From JACCUZ01 sp038246575 (GTDB taxonomy: Bacteria > Actinomycetota > Actinomycetes > JACCUZ01): DNA of 64,000 nt. The position numbers were made by a program, and so were the translations under genes. How positions within the stretch are numbered: the stretch's first letter is position 1; every line of letters begins with the position of its first letter. Shown piece by piece: positions 1 through 9,413 of this stretch. The notes beneath the pieces were generated by a model that did not search any database, had not been told where the DNA came from, and saw only the letters and a list, made by a program, of their open reading frames with translations. The stretch spans positions 4,432-68,431 of the forward strand of contig JBBRVU010000006.1 of the NCBI GenBank assembly GCA_038246575.1, in the 5' to 3' direction.

Positions 1-917
1 TCGCGGCGCACCGCCATGAACAGCCTCGGCATGACAGGGAAGTGGAACGCCATCTGGCACTCGTCGCCGTCGCCGAAGTACTCCACCACGTCAGCAGGCC
101 ACTGGTTTGCCTCGCAGAGCAGCACCCGGTCGAAGTACTGCGCGTCGATCTCCTTGCGTACCCGCTTGAGAAAGTCATGGGTCGCAGGCAGGTTCTCGCA
201 GTTGGTGCCCTCCTCCTCGAAGAGGTAGGGGACGGCGTCGAGGCGGAAGCCGTCGATCCCGAGGTCCAGCCAGAACTTCAGCGCCTCGGTCATCGCCTCC
301 TGGACCCGGGGGTTCTCGAAGTTGAGGTCGGGCTGGTGGCTGAAGAACCGGTGCCAGAAGTACTGCTTGCGGACCGGGTCGTAGGTCCAGTTGGACGACT
401 CGGTGTCGACGAAGATGATGCGGGCGTCCGAGTAGGCCTCGTCGCTGTCGGCCCAGACGTAGAAGTCGCCGTACGGCCCGCCCGGGTCACGCCGGGAGGC
501 CTGGAACCAGGGGTGCTGGTCCGAGGTGTGGTTCATGACCACGTCGATGATGACCCTGATCCCCAGCACGTGGGCCGCGTCGACGAACTCGATGAAGTCG
601 CCCAGGGTCCCGAACTCGGGCAGCACGTCGGTGTAGTCGGCCACGTCGTAGCCACCGTCGCGCAACGGTGACTTGGTGAACGGCGGAAGCCAGATGCAGT
701 CGACGCCGAGCCACTTGATGTAGTCGAGCTTCTCCTTGAGCCCGAGCAGGTCGCCCGAGCCGTCACCGTTGCTGTCGTTGAACGAGCGGACGAGCACCTC
801 GTAGAAGACGGCGCGCTTGTACCAGTACGGGTCGCGCTGATCCTCCGGCACGTCCGCGAAGTTGTCGATGGCGCCAGGGTTCGCCTCGCCGGGCGCCGCA
901 GCCCGTGCCTCGCTCAT
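1..917 (-). CDS. treS: Trehalose synthase / maltose alpha-D-glucosyltransferase, partial (C-terminus beyond window)
   Basis: A GH13 enzyme expected to interconvert trehalose and maltose in the cytoplasm. The visible roughly 305 residues begin MSEARAAAPGE and carry the GH13 landmarks: DVVMNHTS, GFRLDAVPYLFEEEG (nucleophile Asp) and CEANQWPADV (acid/base Glu). The ATG at 917 overlaps the TGA of glgE as ATGA, so the two are translationally coupled. In the known TreS-Pep2-GlgE pathway maltose from trehalose is phosphorylated and used by GlgE; pep2 and glgB are probably off the left edge. The gene is cut only by the window edge and shows no sign of damage. Confidence 0.93.
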   Translation of the reverse strand, partial: MSEARAAAPGEANPGAIDNFADVPEDQRDPYWYKRAVFYEVLVRSFNDSNGDGSGDLLGLKEKLDYIKWLGVDCIWLPPFTKSPLRDGGYDVADYTDVLPEFGTLGDFIEFVDAAHVLGIRVIIDVVMNHTSDQHPWFQASRRDPGGPYGDFYVWADSDEAYSDARIIFVDTESSNWTYDPVRKQYFWHRFFSHQPDLNFENPRVQEAMTEALKFWLDLGIDGFRLDAVPYLFEEEGTNCENLPATHDFLKRVRKEIDAQYFDRVLLCEANQWPADVVEYFGDGDECQMAFHFPVMPRLFMAVRR

Positions 918-2896
918 GCGCGGGTCCTCCGGACGGTGAACAGATGGGCAGGATCCTGGAAGGGGTCCAGCCGTACGTAGTTGTGCTCGCCCCAGACGTA
1001 GTCGGCCCCGCTGAGCTCGTCATGCACGGAGAACGTGTCGGCCCAGTCCAGTCCCAGCGCCGTCATGTCCAGCCGGACCGTGGTCTCCCGGGCCCCGTGC
1101 GGGTCGAGGTTCACCACGACGATGACGGTGTCGGTGTTCTCACCCCGCCGCTCGGTCTTCGAGTAGCAGATGATCTGGTCGCTGTCGGCGTGGTGGAAGG
1201 TCAGGTTGCGCAGCCGCTGCAGCGCCGGGTGGGCGCGCCGCAGCTCGTTGAGCCGGGTGAGGTAGGTCGCCATCGACCGGCCCTCCGCCGCGGCGGCCGC
1301 CCAGTCGCGCGGACGCAGCTGGAACTTCTCCGTGTCGAGGTACTCCTCGCTTCCGGGGCGCACCGCCACGTGCTCGTAGAGCTCATAGCCTGCGTAGACG
1401 CCGTAGGTCGGGGACATCGTCGCGGCCAGCACGGCGCGGATCTTGAACGCCGCCGGTCCGCCGTACTGCAGGTAGGCGTGGAGGATGTCGGGTGTGTTGA
1501 CGAAGAAGTTCGGCCGCAGGAAGTGGCCCGTCTCCTGGGTGAGCTCGGTGAGGTACTCCTCGAGCTCCCACTTCTCGGTACGCCAGGTGAAGTAGGTGTA
1601 GGACTGGTGGAAGCCCACCCGGGCCAGGGTCTGCATCATCGCCGGGCGGGTGAACGCCTCGGCGAGGAAGATGACGTCGGGGTCGGTATTGCGGATCTCC
1701 GCCAGGAGCCACTCCCAGAACTCCACCGGTTTGGTGTGGGGGTTGTCGACCCGGAAGATCCGGACGCCGTGGTCCATCCAGAGCCGAACGATGCGCAGCA
1801 CCTCGGCGTAGATCCCCTCGGGGTCGCGGTCGAAGTTGATCGGGTAGATGTCCTGGTACTTCTTCGGCGGGTTCTCGGCGTGCGCTATGGACCCGTCGGT
1901 GAGCACGGTGAACCACTCCGGGTGCTTGGCCACCCACGGGTGGTCCGGCGTCGCCTGCAGGGCGAGGTCGAGGGCGACCTCCATCCCGAGCTCGCGGGTC
2001 CGCGCGACGAACGCGTCGAAGTCGTCAAACGTGCCGAGGTCGGGGTGGATGGCGTCGTGACCGCCCTCCTCGGCGCCGATGGCCCAGGGCGACCCGACGT
2101 CCGCTGGTCCGGTGGTGAGCGTGTTGTTCGGCCCCTTGCGGTTGGTGCGCCCGATCGGGTGCACCGGCGGCAGGTAGACGACGTCGAAGCCCATCGCGGC
2201 CACGGCGGGGAGCCGGTCCATCGCGGTGCGGAAGGTGCCGCCGGTCACGTCGCCGGTGGCGGGGTCGACACGGGCGCCCTCGGACCGGGGGAACAGCTCG
2301 TACCAACCCCCGTAGAGCGCGCGCTCGCGGTCCACCCACAGCGGCATCCGCTCGCTCGAGGTGACGAAGTCACGCAGCGGGTGACTCGCCAGGGTGGCGG
2401 TCACCTCCTGGGCCGTTCCGGCCGACAGCCGGGCCGGCACCGGCCGGCTGTCGTCACGGAGCGCGGTGACAGCGTCGAGCAGGGCCCGACGCCCGGTGGC
2501 CGGCCGGGCCGCCGTGGCGGCGCGCTCGAGCACGGCGGCGCCCTCCTCGAGCATCAGCTCGACGTCGACCCCTGCCTCGATCTTGATCGTTGCGTCGTGC
2601 AGCCAGGTCCCGACCGGATCGCTCCACGCCTCGATCGTGAAGCTCCACTGGCCCTCGCTCGTCGGGGTCACCTCGGCGTGCCACCGGTCGCTGCCATCGG
2701 TTGCCTTCGTCAGCGGGGTGAACGGTCCCTTGCGCCCCGTGGGGTCGCGCATGACCACGTTGGCGGCAACCATGTCGTGCCCCTCGCGGAACACAGACGC
2801 TGACACGGTGAAGGTCTCGCCGACGACGGCTTTCGCCGGCCAGCGGCCACAGCCTTCGGCCGGGGCGACGTCGAGGATAGGGATGCGTCCGATCAC
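914..2896 (-). CDS. glgE: Alpha-1,4-glucan:maltose-1-phosphate maltosyltransferase GlgE
   Basis: GlgE extends linear alpha-glucan with maltose-1-phosphate in the cytoplasm. The 660-residue product starts with GRIPILDVAPAEGC and PAKAVVGE, matching the family N-terminus, and has a GH13 barrel with FRVDNPHTKP (nucleophile Asp near residue 383), IFLAEAFTRP (Glu) and HPIGRTNRKG. Start: I chose GTG at 2896 because a TAAGTT box (complement of 2904-2909) lies exactly 7 nt upstream, the leaderless spacing seen repeatedly here. An ATG at 2935 would add 13 residues and cannot be excluded. The stop overlaps the treS start; glgP is divergent. Confidence 0.95.
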   Translation of the reverse strand: MIGRIPILDVAPAEGCGRWPAKAVVGETFTVSASVFREGHDMVAANVVMRDPTGRKGPFTPLTKATDGSDRWHAEVTPTSEGQWSFTIEAWSDPVGTWLHDATIKIEAGVDVELMLEEGAAVLERAATAARPATGRRALLDAVTALRDDSRPVPARLSAGTAQEVTATLASHPLRDFVTSSERMPLWVDRERALYGGWYELFPRSEGARVDPATGDVTGGTFRTAMDRLPAVAAMGFDVVYLPPVHPIGRTNRKGPNNTLTTGPADVGSPWAIGAEEGGHDAIHPDLGTFDDFDAFVARTRELGMEVALDLALQATPDHPWVAKHPEWFTVLTDGSIAHAENPPKKYQDIYPINFDRDPEGIYAEVLRIVRLWMDHGVRIFRVDNPHTKPVEFWEWLLAEIRNTDPDVIFLAEAFTRPAMMQTLARVGFHQSYTYFTWRTEKWELEEYLTELTQETGHFLRPNFFVNTPDILHAYLQYGGPAAFKIRAVLAATMSPTYGVYAGYELYEHVAVRPGSEEYLDTEKFQLRPRDWAAAAAEGRSMATYLTRLNELRRAHPALQRLRNLTFHHADSDQIICYSKTERRGENTDTVIVVVNLDPHGARETTVRLDMTALGLDWADTFSVHDELSGADYVWGEHNYVRLDPFQDPAHLFTVRRTRA

Positions 2897-3004
2897 CCCG
2901 ACGAACTTACCCACCAACGGGCGCAGGACACACATCAGCGCCCCCGTGGTCCGCCCCTCGGGCTGCGTCACGTACCGGGGGAATCCCGCACTATCCTCCC
3001 GACG
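2897..3004. promoter_or_regulatory. Divergent leaderless promoters for glgE and glgP
   Basis: On the minus strand TAAGTT (complement of 2904-2909) is 7 nt before the glgE GTG. On the plus strand TATCCT (2992-2997) is 7 nt before the glgP GTG. Neither side has a purine-rich Shine-Dalgarno at normal distance. No clear -35 box is seen. The arrangement is read from sequence; leaderless transcription is inferred. Confidence 0.55.
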
Positions 3005-5629
3005 GTGAAGGCGATCCGACGGTTCACCGTGCGCACCCTGCTTCCCGTGCCTCTGCAGCCCCTGGGTGAGCTGGCGCTCAACCTGCGGTGGTCGTGGCAC
3101 CCACCGACCAAGGCGCTGTTCCAGAGCCTGGACCCCGCGCTCTGGGAGCGGCTGGGTGCGGACCCGGTGGCCCTCCTGGGCGCCCTGGGTCCGGATCGGC
3201 TGGCCGCGTTGGCCGACGACGCCGACGTGGTGCGCCGGGTCGAGGACGCGGAGCGTGACCTGCGCGAGTACCTCGAGGGTCCCCGCTGGTACCAGCAGGC
3301 CGTCGAGTCCAACGCCCACGGCGCCCTGCCCACCTCGATCGCGTACTTCTCGCCGGAGTACGGCATCACCGCCGCGCTGCCGCAGTACTCCGGAGGGCTG
3401 GGCATCCTCGCCGGCGACCACCTCAAGGCGGCCAGCGACCTCGGGGTGCCGATCATCGGTGTCGGGCTGCTCTACCGCTCCGGGTACTTCGCCCAGTCCC
3501 TGTCCCGCGACGGCTGGCAGGAGGAGCGCTACCCGGTCCTCGACCCGCACGGTCTCCCGATCTCGCTGCTGCGCGAGGCCTCGGGCGAGCCGCTGAAGGT
3601 GCAGGTCGGCCTGCCCGGCGGACGCAGCCTGATGGCCCAGGTCTGGAAGGCTCAGGCCGGTCGGGTGCCGCTGCTGCTGCTGGACTCCGACGTCGAGGAC
3701 AACGCCCCTGCCGAGCGCGAGGTCACCGACCGGCTCTACGGCGGCGGGGGAGAGCATCGGCTGCTGCAGGAGATGCTGCTCGGCATCGGCGGGGTCCGGG
3801 CGCTGCGGGCGTTCAGCCGGATCACCGGGGTGCCGGCCCCGGAGGTGTTCCACACCAACGAGGGCCACGCCGGGTTCCTCGGCGTCGAGCGTATCCGAGA
3901 GCTCACCGAGGACGTCGGCCTGACTTTCGACGAGGCCGCGGAGGCAGCGCGATCGGCGACCCTGTTCACCACCCACACCCCGGTGCCGGCCGGCATCGAC
4001 CGCTTCAGCCGTGACCTGGTGGCCCAGCACTTCGGCGGCGACAACGCATGCCCCGGTGTTCCCGTGGAGAAGGTGCTCGCGCTGGGCGCCGAGGACTACG
4101 AGGGTGGCGACCCGACCATCTTCAACATGGCCGTGATGGGCTTCCGGCTGGCGACGCGGGCGAACGGCGTGTCCGAGCTGCACGGGCACGTGGCCCGGGA
4201 GATGTTCGCCCGGCTGTGGCCCGGGTTCGACGAGCCCGAGGTGCCGATCGGCTTCATCACCAACGGCGTGCACGCACCGACCTGGGTGGCTCCGGAGATG
4301 TCTGACCTCACCGAGCGAGAGATGGGCACCGAGGGCACCGACGACCCCGCCGACCTCAGCCGCTGGGACGCGCTGCAGGACCTGCCCGACGGCGACATCT
4401 GGTCGGTGCGCCGCCTGCTGCGCGGGCGTCTCGTCGAGGATGCCCGCCGCCGGGTCCGCAAGTCCTGGGAGCAGCGGGGCGCCAGCCGGGCCGAGCTCGG
4501 CTGGGTCGACCAGATCCTCGACCCGGACGTGCTGACCGTCGGCTTCGCGAGGCGGGTCCCGTCGTACAAGCGGCTGACCCTGATGCTGCGCGACCCCGAG
4601 CGGTTGACGTCGCTGCTGCGGCACCCGGAACGGCCGATCCAGCTGGTGATCGCCGGCAAGGCCCACCCCGCCGACGACGGCGGGAAGAAGCTGATCCAGG
4701 AGCTGGTGCGCTTCGCGGACACCAACGACGTACGCGATCGCATCGTGTTCCTCCCCAACTACGACATCGAGATGGCCCAGACGCTCTACCCGGGCTGCGA
4801 CGTCTGGCTCAACAACCCGCTGCGGCCGCTGGAGGCGTGCGGCACCTCGGGCATGAAGGCCGCGATGAACGGCTCGCTGAACCTTTCGGTGCTAGACGGC
4901 TGGTGGGACGAGATGTACGACGGCCACAACGGCTGGGCGATCCCGACCGCGGACGGGGTCACCGACCCCGACCACCGCGACTCGCTGGAGGCCTCGGCGC
5001 TCTACGACCTGCTGGAGAAGACGGTCGCCCCGCTGTTCTACGACCACGACGCGGACGGCCACCCGGTGCGGTGGATCCAGATGGTGCGGCACACCCTGCG
5101 GACGTTGGGCCCGAAGGTGCTCGCGACCCGCATGGTCCGCGACTACGTCCTCGGTCTCTACGCCCCCGCGGCTGCCTCCTGGCGCGAGCTGGACGGCACC
5201 TACGCGGGCGCCAAGGAGCTCGCCGCCTGGAAGGGCCGGGTGCGGGCGGAGTGGCCGTCGGTCCGGGTCGACCACGTGGAGTCCAGCGGGGTCGCCGACG
5301 CCCCGGAGGTCGGCAGCACGCTGGAGCTGCGGGCGTTCGTCTCCCTCGGGCAGCTCTCGCCCGACGACGTCGGCGTGCAGGTGGTGCACGGGCGGGTCGA
5401 CGAGCACGACCGCCTCACCGACACGGTGAGCGTGCTGCTGCGCCATGACGAGGCCTACGAGGGCGGCCGCCACCGCTATGTCGGCGATGTCGAGCTCGAC
5501 CGGCCGGGCCCCTTCGGCTACACGACCCGCATCGTGCCGGCGCACCGGCTCATCTCCGGGCCCGCCGAGCTCGGGCTCGCGACGCTGCCCCCCGAGAGTG
5601 TCGGGATGGACAGCGGGGTCATGCGCTGA
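3005..5629 (+). CDS. glgP: Alpha-glucan (glycogen/maltodextrin) phosphorylase, GT35
   Basis: Phosphorolysis of alpha-1,4-glucan to glucose-1-phosphate, PLP-dependent and cytoplasmic. The 874-residue protein has the actinobacterial long-form N-terminus (LNLRWSWHPPTKALFQ), YFSPEYGIT, the ITNGVHAPTW block, GFARRVPSYKR and CGTSGMKAAMNGSLNLSVLDGWW, the region holding the PLP-binding lysine. The GTG start at 3005 sits 7 nt after a TATCCT box. The 3' end overlaps the convergent glgX stop by 11 nt. It may recycle or trim the glucan made by GlgE; M. tuberculosis has a homolog of similar size. Confidence 0.95.
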   Translation: MKAIRRFTVRTLLPVPLQPLGELALNLRWSWHPPTKALFQSLDPALWERLGADPVALLGALGPDRLAALADDADVVRRVEDAERDLREYLEGPRWYQQAVESNAHGALPTSIAYFSPEYGITAALPQYSGGLGILAGDHLKAASDLGVPIIGVGLLYRSGYFAQSLSRDGWQEERYPVLDPHGLPISLLREASGEPLKVQVGLPGGRSLMAQVWKAQAGRVPLLLLDSDVEDNAPAEREVTDRLYGGGGEHRLLQEMLLGIGGVRALRAFSRITGVPAPEVFHTNEGHAGFLGVERIRELTEDVGLTFDEAAEAARSATLFTTHTPVPAGIDRFSRDLVAQHFGGDNACPGVPVEKVLALGAEDYEGGDPTIFNMAVMGFRLATRANGVSELHGHVAREMFARLWPGFDEPEVPIGFITNGVHAPTWVAPEMSDLTEREMGTEGTDDPADLSRWDALQDLPDGDIWSVRRLLRGRLVEDARRRVRKSWEQRGASRAELGWVDQILDPDVLTVGFARRVPSYKRLTLMLRDPERLTSLLRHPERPIQLVIAGKAHPADDGGKKLIQELVRFADTNDVRDRIVFLPNYDIEMAQTLYPGCDVWLNNPLRPLEACGTSGMKAAMNGSLNLSVLDGWWDEMYDGHNGWAIPTADGVTDPDHRDSLEASALYDLLEKTVAPLFYDHDADGHPVRWIQMVRHTLRTLGPKVLATRMVRDYVLGLYAPAAASWRELDGTYAGAKELAAWKGRVRAEWPSVRVDHVESSGVADAPEVGSTLELRAFVSLGQLSPDDVGVQVVHGRVDEHDRLTDTVSVLLRHDEAYEGGRHRYVGDVELDRPGPFGYTTRIVPAHRLISGPAELGLATLPPESVGMDSGVMR

Positions 5630-7622
5630 CGGCGAGGACCGCGACGCTGTGCGCGCGCAGCACCAGGTCGCTGCCGCCCTCGTGCTCGGACCCCGGCGTC
5701 GGCCTCTCGTCGGCGGTGTCCAGCAGCGCGACGTAGGACCTGCCCCAGTGCCCGTCCGGCAGTCGCACGGTCGTGTCCTCGTCTCCCGTGTTGAGCAGGA
5801 TCAGCAACGACCGGGGTGAGCCGGACACGTACATGCCCAGCACGCGCTGCTCGTGGTCATGCCAGTCGTCCGCGGTGAGCTGCTGGCCGTCCGGTCCGAA
5901 CCAGGCGAGATCGTCCACCCCGTCGGGGATGCCGTCGCTCGGAGCGGGTCGTCCGTGGAAGAAGGTGTCGGGTCGCAGCACGGAGTGCTCACGGCGCAGC
6001 GTCAGCAGGGTCCTGGTCCAGTCGTAGAGGTCGCGCGACCAGCCCGCGTGGTCCCACGCGACCCACGTCGTCTCGTCGTCGAGGCAGTACGCGTTGTTGT
6101 TGCCGAGCTGCGTGCGGCCCGTCTCGTCGCCGGCGGTGAGCATCGGCACCCCGGTCGAGAGCAGCAGCGTGGCCAGCAGGTTGCGCATCATCCGCCGACG
6201 CAGTGCCAGCACGTCCACGTCGTCGGTGGGGCCTTCGACACCGCAGTTCCAGCTGTGCTCGTGGTCCGAGCCGTCGCGTCCGTCCTCGCCGTTGGCCCCG
6301 TTGTGCTTGCGGTCGTAGGACACCAGGTCGTGCAGGGTGAAGCCGTCGTGCGCCGTCACGAAGTTGACCGACGCGAGGGGGCCCCGGCCACTCGGCTCGA
6401 ACACGTCCGACGAGCCGGAGAGCCGGTAGGCCAGGTCGCGGACGCCGCCGTGCGACCGACCGTGCCGACCGAGCCAGGTGTCGCGGACGGTGTCGCGGAA
6501 CCGGTCGTTCCACTCCGCCCATGGCGGTGGGAAGCCACCCAGCCGGTAGCCACCCGGACCCAGGTCCCAGGGCTCGGCGATCAGCTTGACTCCGGACAGG
6601 ACCGGATCCTGCGCGACGACGGCGAGGAAGGACCCCGCCGCGTCGAATCCTGCGGGTCCCCGGGCCAGGGTGGGCGCGAGGTCGAAGCGGAACCCGTCGA
6701 CGTGGAAGTCCTGCACCCAGGTGCGCAGCGAGTCGGTGACCATCGCCAGGCTCCGCTGGTGGCGCAGGTCCAGTGAGTTGCCACAACCGGTCACGTCGTC
6801 GTAGGACCCGTCGCTGCGCAGCCGGTAGTAGGCAGCGTTGTCCAGCCCGCGCCAGGACAGGGTCGGCCCATCGTCGCCGCCCTCGGCCGTGTGGTTGTAG
6901 ACGACGTCGAGCACCACCTCCAGCCCGGCGCGGTGCAGATCGCGCACCATGGCCTGGAACTCGCCCACCTGCTGGCCGCGGGTGCCGGCGGAGGAGTAGT
7001 CGCCGTGCGGCGCGGAGAACGCCAGCGGGTTGTAGCCCCAGTAGTTGGCCCGCCCACGCTCGCGCAGCCACGGCTCACTCGCGAACTGCTGCACCGGCAG
7101 CAGCTCCAGCGTGGTGGCTCCCAGGTCCAGCAGGTGTCCGATGGAGTCGGGATGCGCCAGCCCGGCATAGGTCCCACGCAGCGGCTCGGGGACCGCCGGA
7201 TGGCGCTTGGTGAAGCCTCGGACGTGAGCCTCGTAGATCACGGTGTCCGACCAGGCCACCAACGGCCGCTCGTCCTCGCCCCAGTCGAAACCGGGGTCGA
7301 CCACGACCGACCAGGCGAGGCCGTCGACGCAGTCCACCGCGAGGGAGTACGGGTCCACGAGCAGGTGCGCGGCGTCGAAGCGGTGACCGTGGCGTGGGTC
7401 CCACGCGCCGTGCGCGCGGTAGCCGTAGCGCTGACCCGGGCGTACCTCGGGGCGGTGGCAGTGCCAGCTGCCGTGGCCCGAGGCGCGCATCGGCACCCGG
7501 GCCTCGTGGCCGTCGTCGTCGAGCAGCGCGAGCTCCACGAGGTCGGCGCCGCTGAACACCGCGAATGCGGTGCCCTCGCCATCCGGCACGGCCCCCAGCA
7601 CGGGGACGAGGCGGGCTGGCAC
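5619..7622 (-). CDS. glgX: Glycogen debranching protein GlgX (isoamylase-type, GH13)
   Basis: Predicted to hydrolyse alpha-1,6 branches of glycogen left by phosphorylase. It has an N-terminal CBM48-like domain (to about residue 100), then a GH13 barrel with YEAHVRGFT, DVVYNHTAEG, GFRFDLAPTL (nucleophile Asp), IAEPWDLGPGGY (Glu) and FVTAHDGFTLHDL. Start: GTG at 7622 is 7 nt downstream of TAGCGT (complement of 7630-7635), suggesting a leaderless start and 667 residues; GTG at 7631 would add three residues but would overlap that box. Convergent with glgP, with an 11-nt overlap of coding ends. Confidence 0.93.
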   Translation of the reverse strand: MPARLVPVLGAVPDGEGTAFAVFSGADLVELALLDDDGHEARVPMRASGHGSWHCHRPEVRPGQRYGYRAHGAWDPRHGHRFDAAHLLVDPYSLAVDCVDGLAWSVVVDPGFDWGEDERPLVAWSDTVIYEAHVRGFTKRHPAVPEPLRGTYAGLAHPDSIGHLLDLGATTLELLPVQQFASEPWLRERGRANYWGYNPLAFSAPHGDYSSAGTRGQQVGEFQAMVRDLHRAGLEVVLDVVYNHTAEGGDDGPTLSWRGLDNAAYYRLRSDGSYDDVTGCGNSLDLRHQRSLAMVTDSLRTWVQDFHVDGFRFDLAPTLARGPAGFDAAGSFLAVVAQDPVLSGVKLIAEPWDLGPGGYRLGGFPPPWAEWNDRFRDTVRDTWLGRHGRSHGGVRDLAYRLSGSSDVFEPSGRGPLASVNFVTAHDGFTLHDLVSYDRKHNGANGEDGRDGSDHEHSWNCGVEGPTDDVDVLALRRRMMRNLLATLLLSTGVPMLTAGDETGRTQLGNNNAYCLDDETTWVAWDHAGWSRDLYDWTRTLLTLRREHSVLRPDTFFHGRPAPSDGIPDGVDDLAWFGPDGQQLTADDWHDHEQRVLGMYVSGSPRSLLILLNTGDEDTTVRLPDGHWGRSYVALLDTADERPTPGSEHEGGSDLVLRAHSVAVLAVSA

Positions 7623-7629
7623 GGGCGCC

Positions 7630-7659
7630 ACGCTAGCCGGGAGCGGCTCTCGTTACCCT
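7630..7659. promoter_or_regulatory. Divergent -10 boxes for glgX (minus) and enoyl-CoA hydratase (plus)
   Basis: TAGCGT on the minus strand (complement of 7630-7635) is 7 nt from the GTG at 7622. TACCCT on the plus strand (7654-7659) is 7 nt from the ATG at 7667. Both fit the leaderless TANNNT-N7-start pattern. Confidence 0.5.
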
Positions 7660-7666
7660 GCCCGGC

Positions 7667-8452
7667 ATGACAGACGGTGAGTTCGTCCGGCTCGAGATCG
7701 ACGAGGGCATCGGCACCATCCGGCTCGACCGGCCGCCGATGAACGCGCTGAACGTGGTGATGCAGGAGCAGATCCGCGCCGCAGCCAACGATGCCGCGCA
7801 GAGCCCGGCCGTCTCGGCGGTCGTCGTCTACGGCGGCGAGAAGGTGTTCGCGGCCGGCGCCGACGTGAAGCAGATGGCCGACATGTCCTACGCGGACATG
7901 GTGGAGCGCTCCGCCGGACTTCAGTCGTCGCTGACCGCGGTCGCGCGGATCCCCAAGCCGGTGATCGCCGCGGTGACCGGTTACGCCCTGGGTGGCGGCT
8001 GCGAGCTCGCGCTCTGCGCGGACCTGCGGGTCTGCGCCGAAGACGCCAAGCTCGGCCAGCCCGAGATCCTGCTCGGCGTCATCCCGGGCGCGGGCGGCAC
8101 CCAACGGCTCTCGCGCCTGGTCGGCCCGGCAAGAGCCAAGGACATCATCTTCACCGGCCGTTTCGTCGGTGCCGAGGAAGCGCTGCGGATCGGCCTCGCC
8201 GACAAGGTGGTGCCCGCGGCCGACGTCCACACCGCGGCGCGCGAGATGGCGGCCCGCTTCGTCGGGGGCCCGGCACTGGCGCTGCGCGCGGCGAAGGAGG
8301 CCATCGACCGCGGTCTCGAGACCGACCTGGACACCGGCCTGGAGATCGAGCGGCTGCAGTTCGCGGGACTCTTCGCGACCGACGACCGGCGAGCCGGCAT
8401 GGAGTCCTTCGTGGCCAACGGGCCGGGCAAGGCGACGTTCCAGGGGCGCTGA
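7667..8452 (+). CDS. Enoyl-CoA hydratase/isomerase family protein (crotonase superfamily)
   Basis: A 261-residue crotonase-fold protein, the usual family length, probably hydrating trans-2-enoyl-CoA in beta-oxidation or a related acyl-CoA pathway. Visible motifs are VYGGEKVFAAGADVKQM and GYALGGGCELALCADLRV (oxyanion-hole residues), GQPEILLGVIPGAGGTQRL with the catalytic-type Glu, and GLADKVVP. The ATG at 7667 follows TACCCT by 7 nt. The next gene starts 1 nt after this stop, so they probably share a transcript. The exact acyl-CoA substrate cannot be read from sequence. Confidence 0.88.
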   Translation: MTDGEFVRLEIDEGIGTIRLDRPPMNALNVVMQEQIRAAANDAAQSPAVSAVVVYGGEKVFAAGADVKQMADMSYADMVERSAGLQSSLTAVARIPKPVIAAVTGYALGGGCELALCADLRVCAEDAKLGQPEILLGVIPGAGGTQRLSRLVGPARAKDIIFTGRFVGAEEALRIGLADKVVPAADVHTAAREMAARFVGGPALALRAAKEAIDRGLETDLDTGLEIERLQFAGLFATDDRRAGMESFVANGPGKATFQGR

Positions 8453-8453
8453 G

Positions 8454-9413
8454 GTGGTCGCCGACATCCCGGTCGCGGGCCCGGAGCCGAGCGAGGCCGA
8501 CATAGAGCGGGCCTGGACCGACCCGAAGCTGGCCAATGTCCTCTACCACGACTGGGAGTCCGCCACCTACGACGAGAAGTGGTCGATCTCCTACGACGAG
8601 CGGTGCATCGACTACGCGCGCGACCGGTTCACGGCGATCGCCGGCACCGACGGCTGGCCGTACGCGGAGGCACTGGAGCTCGGCAGCGGCACCGGCTTCT
8701 TCCTGCTCAACCTGATGCAGGCGGGTGTCGTCGCGAAAGGGCACGCGACCGATCTCTCGCCGGGCATGGTCGAGACGGCCGTGCGCAATGCCACGGCTCT
8801 CGGGCTCGACGTCGACGGCCGGGTCGCGGACGCCGAGTCCATCCCCTACGACGACGAGAGCGTCGACCTCGTCGTCGGCCACGCGGTGCTCCATCACATC
8901 CCCGACGTGGAGCTCGCGCTGCGCGAGGTCCTGCGGGTGCTGCGCCCGGGCGGCCGCTTCGTCTTCGCGGGGGAGCCGACCAGGGTGGGCGACTGGTACG
9001 CGCGGCGGCTGGGTCGCCTCACCTGGACCGCGACGACCCGGGTCACACATCTCGCCCCGCTGCGCGAGCGGTGGGCGCGCCCGCACGAGGAGCTCGCCGA
9101 GTCATCGCGCGCGCAGGTGCTGGAGTCGGTGGTCGACCAGCACACCTTCGACCCCGGTGCCCTCGCCCGGACGGCGCTGCGGGCTGGTGCGGTCGACGTC
9201 CGGACGACGACGGAGGAGCTGACCGCCGCGTTCCTCGGCTGGCCGGTGCGCACGTTCGAGGCGGCCGTCAACCCCGACCGGCTCGGCTGGGGGTGGGCGA
9301 TGTTCGCCTTCCGGTCCTGGCAGCGCCTGTCCGCGGTCGACCGGGCGCTGGGCAGGGTCCTGCCGCAAGAGCTCTTCTACAACGTGCTCGTCACGGGCAC
9401 CCGACCGCTCTGA
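8454..9413 (+). CDS. Class I SAM-dependent methyltransferase
   Basis: A 319-residue Rossmann-fold methyltransferase: motif I is ALELGSGTGFFLLNL (about residues 71-85), followed by GHATDLSPGMVETA, DAESIPYDDESVDLVVGHAVLHHIPD and LRVLRPGGRFVFAGEP. The C-terminal 100 residues are not a recognised domain. The GTG at 8454 lies one base past the hydratase stop, with CAGGGGCG as Shine-Dalgarno; its stop overlaps the next ATG as TGATG. This tight trio (hydratase, methyltransferase, acyltransferase) suggests a common process such as lipid or small-molecule tailoring. The substrate is unknown. Confidence 0.85.
   Translation: MVADIPVAGPEPSEADIERAWTDPKLANVLYHDWESATYDEKWSISYDERCIDYARDRFTAIAGTDGWPYAEALELGSGTGFFLLNLMQAGVVAKGHATDLSPGMVETAVRNATALGLDVDGRVADAESIPYDDESVDLVVGHAVLHHIPDVELALREVLRVLRPGGRFVFAGEPTRVGDWYARRLGRLTWTATTRVTHLAPLRERWARPHEELAESSRAQVLESVVDQHTFDPGALARTALRAGAVDVRTTTEELTAAFLGWPVRTFEAAVNPDRLGWGWAMFAFRSWQRLSAVDRALGRVLPQELFYNVLVTGTRPL

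Noticed and set aside
2933..2935. ATG (minus strand) as an alternative glgE start
   Set aside because: It would add 13 residues not expected in the family, while the GTG at 2896 has a TAAGTT box 7 nt upstream. Kept only as a possibility.
2897..4666. Open reading of the glgE frame far upstream, antisense to glgP
   Set aside because: It is the mirror of the glgP codons in GC-rich DNA, lacks any family sequence, and glgE homology begins at the GTG at 2896.
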